A DNA stretch of 64,000 nt from Ctena decussata (taxonomy: Eukaryota; Mollusca; Bivalvia; Lucinida; Lucinidae): assembly GCA_963989385.1 (NCBI GenBank), contig OZ022515.1, forward strand, positions 4,744,803 to 4,808,802, read 5' to 3'. Within the stretch, counting starts at the first letter, position 1; each line of letters begins with the position of its first letter. The position numbers and the translations under genes are program-made. Below the pieces are notes generated by a model that searched no databases, was not told the origin of the DNA, and saw nothing but the letters and a program-made list of their open reading frames with translations. Shown piece after piece: positions 32,001 through 47,000 of this stretch.

Positions 32001-35000
32001 CTCAGACGTCAAAATATGAGGAATCCACCTGGCAGCAACCTTCCTTAGCTTAAATATTTCTTTTAAGATGTAAAACATGGCCGGCAAATTAATGCCATAT
32101 AAATCCCAATCTCCTCCACAATGTACCGTGCATCTTCTCCTATTGTCGTTTTCACAGCTTCAGTGTCTCTCTCCGACACTGCCGGCAGAAGCCAGCCCGG
32201 CCTTGGTGGGTCTTTAACCTCGTTCCACCGCCTTTGTAAAAGACCCGCCCATTTGGTTACTGTTGGATATGCTTTTGTCTTATCGCCATACCCGTATCCA
32301 AATCGGCTTTTATTATCGATGGCGAAATACCGAGCTGTGTGCGTATTTTGCAGTATACCCTATGCTCTTCAGTTACAACGTTGCCTTTCTCGGCCATTTT
32401 TTCGCCCAGTATCAAAACCGTGCCATGATAGAAACGTTACAATTCGCGAAATGCATGATGCACGTGCAAACTATAGTTCGATCACTAGCGCAAAGATCAA
32501 AGTTCCGTGCATATCCAATACATACATGAGCATTTGTAAATAACTATGTAATACGCTCGTGCTACGTGCATGGTTTCATTTAGATCACAAACCGACGTTT
32601 AATTGGCATGAAAGGCCACTGATAGCAGAGATGTCCAAATAAATAAGCATGCGGTGTCCATAAATTGCAGTGTAAATCTAACAAGTTGTCGGAAATAAAC
32701 ACTTTCAATGTCCACTAACTAGCAAGAAATATTAAATTGGTACCTGGAATAAGGATCAAGCAATGTGTTTTGTCACAAAACTAAAACTAGGGTTTCAATT
32801 ATATGTGTTTTTCCTGCGCTTATTTGAGATTTAATTACAAAATGACCATACCAAATTACCATCTTACTGTCTGAACCTTATTTGCATTTATACCCAGTTT
32901 TGTTAATGTTTAGCAGTATAAATTATGTTCTGTAAAACGTTCCCATATTGTAATGATATTGTTTGATAATTCAGATATTTCAACCGAAATGACTGATCAT
33001 CAAAACAGCTATATAAAGAGACACTTGATATACCCATTTAACTGTTACATGATCTGAATGCGTACCCTGACAATCTAATCAGTTTTTCTGACAGTCAAGC
33101 TTCGGATGACCCTACCCAGTTGTCCTCAAATGCCTCGGCCACAGCAGTTGTAATGGTAATTGCTATTTCTACTATTTATAAAGGAAGCTTTCTAAATACG
33201 GGCTAGTGTTAAATAGCCGTTAAGTGTTAACCTTTGCAGCAAATGCTGCATAGAAATATCTAGAGGAGTAAAGGTTCAATCAAGTAAAATGAGACCCGGT
33301 GGCCATATGAATGTTTGGTTAATGAGAATATTGTGTTATTAGCTTTCAGCCATTCACAAATGGTGTCCACATAAATACTTTGCAACTGTGTATCCTACTG
33401 TGTAGGGATTGATGGTGAAATCGTCATCTGAATTACCCAAAACCTTGACAAAGTCAAAGAGACTTTGTAAAATTCCTTTGTGCTTAAAAGGAACAAAAAC
33501 ATTTTCAGTGTCCATAACGCTGGATAGGAAATGTTTAAGAATTGCATGTGTAAAATTTGACAGGTTAAGGTATGATAGAAGGACCATTGTTTGAAATAAA
33601 CTGCAAATACAAAGCATAGTTTGATATGGTTTGATGTGTATTCCAAACAAAGGTTTAATTGGCATGAAAGGCCACTGATGGCAGAGATGTCCAAATCAAT
33701 CAGAATGCAGTGTCCATAAGGCAGTTTAATATTAAGCAGAGAAATGCACATCTTGCTGTGGTAATCTAACAAGTTGTCTGAACCTGAGTTGCATCTATAC
33801 CCAATTTTGTTAATGTTTAGCAGTATAAATTATGTTCTGTAAAACGTTTCCATATTGGAATGATATTGCCTGGTATTTCAGATATCTAGGCCGAAATGAT
33901 TGATCATCATGGGATGATGGTAAAATCGTCATCTGAATTATCCAAAACCTTTACTAAGTCAAAGAGAATTTGTATTCCCTTGAGCTAAAAGACAACAAAA
34001 ATATCAGTGTCCATAACGCTGTAATGTATGAGTATTGCATATATACAATTTGAAAGGTTAAACTGTGATAGAATAACCATTGTATGAAAAAAAAGGCAAA
34101 TAAAAAGCATAGTTTTTGTGGTTTGATTTGTATTCCAAACCAAGGATAAATTGGCATGGAAGGCCACTAATAGCTGAGATGTCCAAATAAACAAGCATTC
34201 GGTGTCCATAAGGCAGTTTGATACGAAGCAACAAAATGCACATCTTCCAATATACATATAAAAACTTGTCGGAAATGAACACTTCTAATGTCCACTTACT
34301 AGCATGAAATAATAAATATGTTTCTGGAACAAGGATCAAGTAATGTGTTTTGCCGGAAAACTAAAACAAAGGTTTCAATTATGCGTGTTTGTCCTATGCT
34401 AATATAATTTTTATTAACAAAATAACCATCTTACGGTCTGAACCTTATTTGCATTTATACCCAGTTTTGTTTCTGTTTAGCAGTATAAATTATGTTCTGT
34501 AAAACGTTCCCATATTGAAATGACATTGTTTGATAATTCAGATATTTCAGTCGAAATGACTGATCATCATACCAGCTATATGAAGAGTGACTTGATATAC
34601 CCATTTTACTGTTACAGGATCTGCATGTGGACCCTGACAATCAAATCAGTTTTTCTGACAGTCAAGCTTCGGACGATCCTACCCAGTTGTCCTCAAAAGC
34701 CTCGACCACAGCAGTTGTAAAGGTAATTGCTATTTTTACTGTTTTATAAAGGAAACCTTTTAATACGGGCTAGTGTTAAATAGCCGTTGAGTGTTAACCC
34801 TTGCAGCAAATGCTGCATAGAAAAAATATAGAAGGTTTTAGGTTCACTCCAGTAGAATGAGATTATGGTGTCCATACGAATGTCTGGTAAATGAAAATAT
34901 TGTGTTATTAGCTTTCAGCAATCCATAATTGGTGTCCACAAAAATACTTTGCAACTGTGCATCCTACATTGTCGGGGTTGATGGTGAAATCGTCATCTGA

Positions 35001-38000
35001 ATTACCCAAAACCTTGACACAGTCAAAGTGATTTTGTAAAAATTCCTTTGAGCTAAAAGAGATCAAAAGGTTTTTAGTGTCCATAACGCTGGGGTTTAAA
35101 TGTTTGAGTATTGCATGTATACAATTTGAAAGGTTGGGACCGGAGCCTTTTTGTCTGTTGCTTGGTCCACCGGGGCTCAACTGGTGACCTTCTTTTGCTT
35201 CAGATTTCCAGTGGGGTCGTTTGGCAGGACAGGGATCTCCACCTGTCAGACGGCCCAGTGTATCTGTTGAGTCCTCGTCTTTGCTTCTTCATGGTGTTGA
35301 AATTTGATTTATGTGTTTACCGTGATGATTCATTGACGAGTTAAAGGGTTATCATGCGAACCGAACAACCAACTAAATGTTTTGTACCACTTCAGAAACT
35401 GAGGGTGAGGTTGGGCCTGTAAAATCGATTTAAGCCCCCCAGTAATTCATTACTGACCGTTCCAAGGCGGTAGTTCTGTTGTGGTTCTCTGTTGCCTGTT
35501 TTTGGTGTCAGAGTTTCTGTGATGTTTTACCTTATGTATGTTCTTATTATTTTTGGTTCGGTTTGGGTTGCTGAGTGGCCACCTTTTGGGAACAAGCTGC
35601 TCACTCGTTTGGCCATATGTTCTCTGTATCTTGATTATTTGTAATCTTAATTGATTCCAACTATGGTCTGAGGGCTGGATTTGGATTTTGATTTTTTCAG
35701 TTCCTGGTCTTTGCATACTTTTTACTTTTACCTTTATAGAAAGACCATTGTTTGGAATTACCTGCAAAACAAAAGAATGTTTACTGTGTTTTAATATGTA
35801 ATATAAACCAAAGATTATGTTGCATAAAAAGACACTGATAACAGAGATGTCCAAATCAATCAGAATGCGGTGTCCATAAGGCGGTTTGATACTAAGCAGG
35901 TAAATGCACATCATGCTGTGTTAATCTAACAACTTGTCGGAAATAGTCTCTTTCAATGTCCACTAACTAGCTACAAAATTGGTTTCTGGAATAAGGACCA
36001 AGCAATGTGTTTTTCCGCAAAACCAAAATTAAGGTTCAATTATGTGTGTTGTACTGCGCTTATTTATGTTTTATTCACAAATGATTGCAGATCAAATAAC
36101 CATCTTACCGTCTGAAATACCCAATTTTGTAAATGTTTAGCAGTATAAATTATGTTCTGTAAATCGTTCCCATATTGGAATGATATTGTCTGGTAATTCA
36201 GATATCTCAGCCGAAATGATTGATCATCATACCAGCTACACTAAAATTCATGTGATATACCTTTTGTACTGTTACAGGATCTGCATGCGGATCCTGACAA
36301 TCAAATCAGGTTTTCTGACAGTCAAGCTTCGGGTGATCCTACCCAGTTGTCCTCAAATGCCGCGACCACAGCAGTTGTAATGGTAATTGCTATTTCTACT
36401 ATTTTTAAGGAAGTTTTTTGCAATACGGGGTATTGTTAAATAGCCGTTGAATGTAAACATTTGCAGCATATGCTACATCGGGATATCTAGAGGGTTTAAG
36501 GTTAAATCAAGTCAAACGAGAACACTATGACAATAGGCATGTCTGGTAAATGAGAATGTTGTATTATTAGCTTTTAGCAATTCATAAATGGTGTCCACAA
36601 TATAACCTTGCAACTGTGCATCCTACATTGTTGGGGATGATGGCAAAATCGTCATCTGAATTCCTAAAATCCTTTACTGAGTCAAAGAGAATTTGTATAA
36701 TTCCCTTGTATAATTCCCTTGACAACAAAAAAATCAGTTTCCATAACGCTGGATTGTAAATGTTTGAGAATTGCATGTATACAATTTGAAAGATTAAACT
36801 ATGATAGAATAACCGTTGTATGAAAAAAAACTGCAAATAAAAAGCATAGTTTTTGTGGTTTGATTTGTATTCCAAACCAAGGTTAAATTGGCATGGAAGG
36901 GCACTAATAGCTGAGATGTCTAAATAAACAAGCATGCGGTGTCCATAAGGCAGTTTGATACGAAGCAACAAAATACACATCTTGCTATGTACATCTATTT
37001 ATTATTTCATGCTAGAAAGTGGACATTAGAAGTGTTCATTTCCGACATGTTGTTAGATGTACATAGCAAGATGTGCATGTCGGAAATGTCCACTTTCTAG
37101 CATGAAATAATAGATATGTTTCTGGAACAAGGATCAAGTAATGTGTTTCGCCGGAAAACTAAAACAAAGGTTTCAGTTATGTGTGTTTGTCCTATGCTAA
37201 TATATTTTTTATTAACAAAATGACCATAGACCAAATGACCATCTTACGGTCTGAACCTTATTTGCATTTATACCCAGTTTTGTTAATGTTTAGCAGTATA
37301 AATTATGTTCTGTAAAACGTTCCCATATTGTAATGACATAGTTTGATAATTCAGATATTTCAGCCGAACAGACTGATCATCATACCAGCTATATGAAAAG
37401 TCATTTGATATACCCATTTTACCGTTACAGGATCTGCATGTGGACGGTGAAAATCAAATCAGTTTTTCTGACAGTCAAGCTTCGGATGATCCTACCCAGT
37501 TGTCCACAAAAGCCTCGACCACAGCAGTTGTAATGGTAATTGCTATTTTCACTGTTTTATAAAGGAAACCTTTTAATACGGGCTAGTGTTAAATAGCCGT
37601 TGAGTGTTAACCCTTGCAGCAAATGCTGCATAGAAAAATATAGAGGGTTTAAGGTTCACTCCAGTAGAATGAGATTATGGTGTCCATAGGAATGTCTGGT
37701 AAATGAAAATATTGTGTTATTAGCTTTCAGCAATCCATAATTGGTGTCCACAAAAATACTTTGCAACTGTGCACCCTACTTTGTCGGGGTTGATGGTTAA
37801 GTCGTCATCTGAATTACCCAAAACCTTGACACAGTCAAAGTGATTTTGTAAAATTCCTTTGAGTTAAAAGAGATCAAAAGGTTTTTAGTGTCCATAACGC
37901 TGGGGTTTAAATGTTTGAGTATTGCATGTATACAATTTGAAAGGTTTACCTTTATAGAAAGACCATTGTTTGGAATTAACTGCAAAACAAAAGAATGTTT

Positions 38001-41000
38001 ACTGTGGTTTGATATGTAATATAAACCAAAGATAATGTTGCATAAAAAGACACTGATAACAGCGATGTCCAAAATCAGTCAGAATGCGGTGTCCATAAGG
38101 CGGTTTGATACTAAGTAGATAAATGCACATCATGCTGTGTTAATCTAACAACTTGTCGGAAATAATCTCTTTAAGTGTCCACTAACTAGCTAAAAAAATT
38201 GGTTTCTGGAATAAGGACCAAGCAATGTGTTTTTCCGCAAAACCAAAATTAAGGTACAATTATGTGTGTTGTACTGCGGTTATTTATGTTTTATTCACAA
38301 ATGATTGTAGATCAAATAACCATCTTATCGTCTGTAATACCCAATTTTGTTAATTTTTAGCATTAAATGAGCTGGGCCGCATAGCACAATCGGTAGTGCA
38401 CCTGACTCATAAGTCAGAGGTCCTGGGTTCGAAACCCGGTCTGGCCACATACTTTCGTTTCTCCTTCCGCTGATTGAAGAAGGGCAGTTGTCAGTTACTG
38501 GCGAAAGTATGTGCACTTAGTATTGGTTAACCGCTTAGGAGGTCTAAGCCTGCCCAGGAATAGTGTGGTTAGGTTAACTGACCGTCCCGACATGACCTTA
38601 GTTGTTTACAGCGGACGTTAAGCAACAAATCAATCAATCAGTCAATCAATTAGTATAAATTATGTTCTGTAAATCGTTCCCATATAGGAATGATATTGTC
38701 TGGTAATTCAGATATCTCAGCCGAAATGATTGATCATCATACCAGCTACACTAAGATTCAATTGATATACCTTTTGTACTGTTACAGGATCTGCTTGCGG
38801 ATCCTGACAATCAAATCAGTTTTTCTGACAGTCAAGCTTCGGCTGATCCTACCCAGTTGTCCTCAAACGCCGCGGCCACAGCAGTTGTAATGGTAATAAA
38901 TTATTGCTATTTCTACTATTTTTAAAGGAAGTTTTTTGCAATACGGGGTATTGTTAAATAGCCGTTGAATGTAAACATTTGTAGCAAATGCTACGTCGGG
39001 ATATCTAGAGGGTTTAAGGTTAAATCAAGTCAAACGAGAACACTATGACAATAGGAATGTCTGGAAAATGAGAATGTTGTATTATTAGCTTTTAGCAATT
39101 CATAAATGGTGTTCACAATATAACCTTGCAATTGTGCATCCTACATTGTTGGGGATGATGGTAAAATCGTCATCTGTATTCCCTAAAACCTTTACTAAGC
39201 CAAAGGGAATTTGTGTAATTCCCTTGAGCTAAAAGACAAGACAAAAATCAGTTTCCATAACGCTGGATTGTAAATGTGTGAGTATTGCATGTATACAATT
39301 TGAAAGATTAAACTTTGACTGTGATAGAATAACCGTTGTATTAAAAAAAAACTGCAAATAAAAAGCATAGTTTTTGTGGTTTGATTTGTATTCCAAACCA
39401 AGGTTAAATTGGCATGGAAGGGCACTAATAGCTGAGATGTCCAAATAAACAAGCATGCGGTGTCCATAAGGCAGTTTGATACGAAGCAACAAAATGCACA
39501 TCTTGTTATGTACATCTAACAACTTGTCGGAAATGAACACTTCAAATGTCCACTTACTAGCATGAAATAATAAATATGTTTCTTGAACAAGGATCAAGTA
39601 ATGTGTTTTGCCGGAAAACTAAAACAAAGGTTTCATTTATGTGTGTTTGTCCTATGCTAATATAATTTTTATTAACAAAATGACCATAGACCAAATGACC
39701 ATCTTACGGTCTGAACCTTATTTGCATTTATACCCAGTTTTGTTTATGCTTAGCAGTATAAATTATGTTCTGTAAAACGTTCCCATATTGTTAAGGAATT
39801 GTTTGATAATTCAGATATTTCAGTCGAAATGACTGATCATCATACCAGTTATATGAAGAGTCACTTGATATACCCATTTTACCGTTACAGGATCTGCATG
39901 TGGACGCTGAAAATCAAATCAGTTTTTCTGACAGACAAGCTTCGGATGATCCTACCCAGTTGTTCTCAAAAGCCTCGACCACAGCAGTTGTAATGGTAAT
40001 TGCTATTTTAACTGTTTTTAAAGTAAACTTTTTAATACGGGCTAGTGTTAAATAGCCGTTGAGTATTAACCCTTGCAGCAAATGCTGCATAGAAAAATAT
40101 AGAAGGTTTAAGGTTCACTCCAGTAGAATGAGATTATGGTGTCCATAGGAATGTCTGGTAAATGAAAATATTGTGTTATTAGCTTTCAGCAATCCATAAT
40201 TGGTGTCCACAAAAATACTTTGCAACTGTGCATCCTACATTGTCGGGGTTGATGGTGAAATCGTCATCTGAATTACCCGAAACCTTGACACAGTCAAAGT
40301 GATTTTGTAAAATTCCTTTGAGCTAAAAGAGATCAAAAGGTTTTTAGTGTCCATAACGCTGGGGTTAAAATGTTTGAGTATTGCATGTATACAATTTGAA
40401 AGGTTTACCTTTATAGAAAGACCATTGTTTGGAATTAACTGCAAAACAAAAGAATGTTTACTGTGGTTTAATATGTAATATAAACCAAAGATTATGTTGC
40501 ATAAAAAGACACTGATAACAGAGATGTCAAAAACAATCAAAATGCGGTGTCCATAATGCGGTTTGATACTAAGCAGATAAATGCACATCATGCTGTGTTA
40601 ATCTAACAACTTGTCGGAAATAGTCTCTTTCAATGTCCACTAACTAGCTAAAAAATTGGTTTCTGGAATAAGGACCAAGCAATGTGTTTTTCCGCAAAAC
40701 CAAAATTAAGGTACATTATGTGTGTTGTACTGCGCTTATTTATGTTTTATTCACAAATGATTGCAGAACAAATAACCATCTTACCGTCTGAAATACCCAA
40801 TTTTGTTAATGTTTAGCAGTATAAATTATGTTCTGTAAATCGTTCCCATATTGGAATGATATTGTCTGGTAATTCAAATATCTCAGCCGAAATGATTGAT
40901 CATCATACCAGCTACACTAAGATTCATGTGATATACCTTTTGTACTGTTACAGGATCTGCATGCGGATCCTGACAATCAAATCAGTTTTTCTGACAGTCA

Positions 41001-44000
41001 AGCTTCGGGTGATCCTACCCAGTTGTCCTCAAATGCCGCGACCACAGCAGTTGTAATGGTAATTGCTATTTCTACTGTTTTTAAGGAAGTTCTTTTGCAA
41101 TACGGGGTATTGTTAAATAGCCGTTGAATGTAAACCTTTGCAGCATATGCCACGTCGGAATATCTAGAGGGTTTAAGGTTAAATCAAGTCAAACGAGAAC
41201 ACTATGACAATAGGAATGTCTGGTAAATAAGAATGTTGTATCATTAGCTTTTAGCGATTCATAAATGGTGTCCACAATATAACCTTGCAACTGTGCATCC
41301 TACATTGTTGGGGATGATGGAAAAATCGTCATCTGAATTCCCAAAAACCTTTACTAAGTCAAAGAGAATTTGTATAATTCCTTTGAGATAAAAGACAACA
41401 AAAAATCAGTTTCCATAACGCTGGATTGTAAATGTTTGAGTATTGCAGGTATACAATTTGAAAGATTAAACTATGATAGAATAACCGTTGTATGGAAAAA
41501 AAACTGCATATAAAAAGCATAGTTTTTGTGGTTTGATTTGTATTCCAAACCAAGGTTAAATTGGCATTGAGGCCACTAATAGCTGAGATGTCTAAATAAA
41601 CAAGCATGAAATACCCAGTTTTGTTTCTGTTTAGCAGTATAAATTAAGTTCTGTAAAACGTTCCCATATTGTAATAACATTGTTTGATAATTCAGATATT
41701 TCAGCCGAACAGACTGATCATAATACCAGCTATATGAAGAGTCATATGATATTCCCATTTTACCGTTACAGGATCTGCATGTGGACCCTGACAATCAAAT
41801 CAGTTTTCCTGACAGTCAAGCTTCGGATGATCCTACCCAGTTGTCCACAAAAGCCTCGACCACAGCAGTTGTAATGGTAATTGCTATTTTCACTGTTTTA
41901 TAAAGGAAACTTTTTAATACGGGCTAGTGTTAAATAGCCGTTGAGTGTTAACCCTTGCAGCAAATGCTGCATAGAAAAATACAGAAAGTATAAGGTTCAC
42001 TCCAGTAGAATGAGATTATGGTGTCCATAGGAATGTCTGGTAAATGAAAATATTGTGTTATTAGCTTTCAGCAATCCATTATTGGTGTCCACAAAAATAC
42101 TTTGCAACTATGCATCCTACATTGTCGGGGTTGATGGTGAAATCGTCATCTGAATTACCCAAAACCTTGACACAGTCAAAGTGATTTTGTAAAATTCCTT
42201 TGAGCTAAAAGAGATCAAAAGATTTTTAGTGTCCATAACGCTGGGGTTTAAATGTTTGAGTATTGCATGTATACAATTTGAAAGGTTTACCTTAATAGAA
42301 AGACCATTGTTTGGAATTAACTGCAAAACAAAAGAATGTTTACTGTGGTTTGATATGTAATATAAACCAAAGATAATGTTGCATAAAAAGACACTGATAA
42401 CAGAGATGTCCAAAACAATCAAAATGCGGTGTCCATAATGCGGTTTGATACTAAGCAGATAAATGCACATCATGCTGTGTTAATCTGACAACTTGTCGGA
42501 AATAGTCTCTTTCAATGTCCACTAACTAGCTAAAAAAATTGGTTTCTGGAATAAGGACCAAGCAATGTGTTTTTCCGCAAAACCAAAATTAAGGTACATT
42601 ATGTGTGTTGTACTGCGCTTATTTATGTTTTATTCACAAATGATTGCAGATCAAATAACCATCTTACCGTCTGAAATACCCAATTTTGTTAATGTTTAGC
42701 AGTATAAATTATGTTCTGTAAATCGTTCCCATATTGGAATGATATTGTCTGGTAATTCAGATATCTCAGCCGAAATGATTGATCATCATACCAGCTACAC
42801 TAAGATTCATGTGATATACCTTTTGTACTGTTACAGGATCTGCATGCGGATCCTGACAATCAAATCAGTTTTTCTGACAGTCAAGCTTCGGGTGATCCTT
42901 CCCAGTTGTCCTCAAATGCCGCGACCACAGCAGTTGTAATGGTAATTGCTATTTCTACTGTTTTTTAAGGAAGTTCTTTTGCAATACGGGGTATTGTTAA
43001 ATAGCCGTTGAATGTAAACCTTTGCAGCATATGCCACGTCGGGATATCTAGAGGGTTTAAGGTTAAATCAAGTCAAACGAGAACACTATGACAATAGGAA
43101 TGTCTGGTAAATAAGAATGTTGTATTATTAGCTTTTAGCGATTCATAAATGGTGTCCACAATATAACCTTGCAACTGTGCATCCTACATTGTTGGGGATG
43201 ATGGCAAAAATCGTCATCTGAATTCCCAAAAACCTTTACTAAGTCAAAGAGAATTTGTATTATTCCCTTGAGATTAAAGACAACAAAAAATCAGTTTCCA
43301 TAATGCTGGATTGTAAATGTTTGAGTATTGCAGGTATACAATTTGAAAGATTAAACTATGATAGAATAACCGTTGTATGGAAAAAAACTGCATATAAAAA
43401 GCATAGTTTTTGTGGTTTGATTTGTATTCCAAACCAAGGTTAAATTGGCATTGAGGCCACTAATAGCTGAGATGTCTAAATAAACAAGCATGCGGTGTCC
43501 ATAAGGCAGTTTGATACGAAGCAACAAAATACACATCTTGCTATATACATCTATTTATTGTTTCATGCTAGAAAGTGGACATTAGAAGTGTTCATTTCCG
43601 ACATGTTGTTTGATGTACATAGCAAGATGTGCATGTCGGGAATGAACATTTCTAATGTCAACTTTCTAGCATGAAATAATAAATATGTTTCTGGAACAAG
43701 GATCAAGTAATGTGTTTCGCCGGAAAACTAAAACAAAGGTTTCAGTTATGTGTGTTTGTCCTATGCTAATATACTTTTTATTAACAAAATGACCATAGAC
43801 CAAATGACCATCTTACGGTCTGAACCTTATTTGCATTTATACCCAGTTTTGTTTCTGTTTAGCAGTATAAATTAAGTTCTGTAAAACGTTCCCATATTGT
43901 AATAACATTGTTTGATAATTCAGATATTTCAGCCGAACCGACTGATCATAATACCAGCTATATGAAGAGTCATTTGATATACCCATTTTACCGTTACAGG

Positions 44001-47000
44001 ATCTGCATGTGGACGGTGAAAATCAAATCAGTTTTCCTGACAGTCAAGCTTCGGATGATCCTACCCAGTTGTCCACAAAAGCCTCGACCACAGCAGTTGT
44101 AATGGTAATTGCTATTTTCACTGTTTTATAAAGGAAACTTTTTAATACGGGCTAGTGTTAAATAGCCGTTGAGTGTTAACCCTTGCAGCAAATGCTGCAT
44201 AGAAAAATATAGAAGGTTTAAGGTTCGCTCCAGTAGAATGAGATTATGGTGTCCATAGGAATGTCTGGTAAATGAAAATATTGTGTTATTAGCTTTCAGC
44301 AATCCATAATTGGTGTCCACAAAAATACTTTGCAACTATGCATCCGACATTGTCGGGGTTGATGGTGAAATCGTCATCTGAATTACCCGAAACCTTGACA
44401 CAGTCAAAGTGATTTTGTAAAATTCCTTTGAGCTAAAAGAAATCAAAAGGTTTTTAGTGTCCATAACGCTGGGGTTTAAATGTTTGAGTATTGCATGTAT
44501 ACAATTTGAAAGGTTTACCTTTATAGAAAGACCATTGTTTGGAATTAACTGCAAAACAAAAGAATGTTTACTGTGGTTTAATATGTAATATAAACCAAAG
44601 ATAATGTTGCATAAAAAGACACTGATAACAGCGATGTCCAAATCAATCAGAATGCGGTGTCCATAAGGCGGTTTGATACTAAGTAGATAAATGCACATCA
44701 TGCTGTGTTAATCTAACAACTTGTCGGAAATAATCTCTTTAAATGTCCACTAACTAGCTGAAAAAATTGGTTTCTGGAATAAGGACCAAGCAATGTGTTT
44801 TTCCGCAAAACCAAAATTAAGGTACAATTATGTGTGTTGTACTGTGGTTATTTATGTTTTATTCACAAATGATTGTAGATCAAATAACCATCTTATTGTC
44901 TGAAATACCCAATTTGGTTAATTTTTAGCATTAAATGAGACGGGCCGCATAGCACAATCGGTAGTGCACCTGACTCATAAGTCAGAGGTCCTGGGTTCGA
45001 AACCCGGTCTGGCCACATACTTTCGTTTCTCCTTCCGCTGATTGAAGAAGGGCAGTTGTCAGTTACTGGCGAAAGTATGTGCACTTAGTACTGGTTAACC
45101 GCTTAGGAGGTCTAAGCCTGCCCAGGAATAGTGTGGTTAGGTTAACTGACAGTCCCGACATGACCTTAGTTGTTTACCGTGGACATTAAGCAACAAATCA
45201 ATCAATCAATTAGTATAAATAATGTTCTGTAAATCGTTCCCATATAGGAATTGATATTGTCTGGTAATTCAGATATCTCAGCCGAAATGATTGATCATCA
45301 TACCAGCTACACTAAGATTCAATTGATATACCTTTTGTACTGTTACAGGATCTGCATGCAAGGTTAAATTGGCATGGAAGGCCACTAATAGATGAGATGT
45401 CCAAATAAACAAGCATGCGGTGTCCATAAGGCAGTTTGATACGAAGCAACAAAATGCACATCTTGTTATGTACATCTAACAACTTGTCGGAAATGAACAC
45501 TTCTAATGTCCACTTACTAGCATGAAATAATAAATATGTTTCTTGAACAAGGATCAAGTAATGTGTTTTTCCGGAAAACTAAAACAAAGGTTTCATTTAT
45601 GTGTGTTTGTCCTATGCTAATATACGTTTTATTAACAAAATGACCATAGACCAAATGACCATCTTACGGTCTGAACCTTATTTGCATTTATACCCAGTTT
45701 TGTTTATGTTTAGCAGTATAAATTATGTTCTGTAAAACGTTCCCATATTGTAATGACATTGTTTGATAATTCAGATATTTCAGTCGAAATGACTGATCAT
45801 CATACCAGCTATATGAAGAGTCACTTGATATACCCATTTTACCGTTACAGGATCTGCATGTGGACGCTGACAATCAAATCAGTTTTTCTGACAGTCAAGC
45901 TTCGGATGATCCTACCCAGTTGTCCAAAAAAGCCTCGACCACAGCAGTTGTAATGGTAATTGCTATTTTCACTGTTTTATAAAGGAAATTTTTTAATACG
46001 GGCTAGTGTTAAATAGCCGTTGAGTGTTAACCCTTGCAGCAAATGCTGCATAGAAAAATATAGAATGTTTAAGGTTCACTCCAGTAGAATGAGATTATGG
46101 TGTCCATAGGAATGTCTGGTAAATGAAAATATTGTGTTATTAGCTTTCAGCAATCCATAATTGGTGTCCACAAAAATACTTTGCAACTGTGCATCCTACA
46201 TTGTCGGGGTTGATGGTGAAATCGTCATCTGAATTACCCGAAACCTTGACACAGTCAAAGTGATTTTGTAAAATTCCTTTGAGCTAAAAGAGATCAAAAG
46301 GTTTTTAGTGTCCATAACGCTGGGGTTAAAATGTTTGAGTATTGCATGTATACAATTTGAAAGGTTTACCTTTATAGAAAGACCATTGTTTGGAATTAAC
46401 TGCAAAACAAAAGAATGTTTACTGTGGTTTAATATGTAATATAAACCAAAGATTATGTTGCATAAAAAGACACTGATAACAGAGATGTCCAAAACAATCA
46501 AAATGCGGTGTCCATAATGCGGTTTGATCCTAAGCAGATAAATACACATCATGCTCTGTTAATCTAACAACTTGTCGGAAATAATCCTTTTCAATGTCCA
46601 CTAACTAGCTAAAAAATTGGTTTCTGGAAAAAGGACCAAGCAATGTGTTTTCCGCAAAACCAAAATTAAGGTGCAATTATGTGTGTTATACTGCGCTTAT
46701 TTATGTTTTATTCACAAATGATTGCAGATCAAATAACCATCTTACCGTCTGAAATACCCAATTTTGTAAATGTTTAGCAGTATAAATTATGTTCTGTAAA
46801 TCGTTCCCATATTGGAATGATATTGTCTGGTAATTCAGATATCTCAGCCGAAATGATTGATCACCATACCAGCTACACTAAGATTCATTTGATATACCTT
46901 TTGTACTGTTACAGGATCTGCATGCGGATCCTGACAATCAAATCAGTTTTTCTGACAGTCAAGCTTCGGATGATCCTACCCAGTTGTCCTCAAATGCCTC

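Noticed and set aside
38375..38447. tRNA gene with CAT anticodon
   Set aside because: A and B boxes are good, but the acceptor stem is mismatched and a SINE body with an ATCA tail follows. A second copy has the same structure, so it is a SINE head.
40235..40591. Minus-strand frame of about 118 codons recurring in most array introns
   Set aside because: It repeats only because the intron repeats. It differs by frameshifts between units, shows no domain, and lies antisense to introns. The true coding signal is the 105-bp plus-strand exon.
40856..41056. 66-codon plus-strand frame crossing each repeat exon boundary
   Set aside because: It runs from intron into exon in a frame that stops inside the exon (TAA of GTTGTAATG). 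The spliced phase-0 frame is the one compatible with the upstream and downstream exons.
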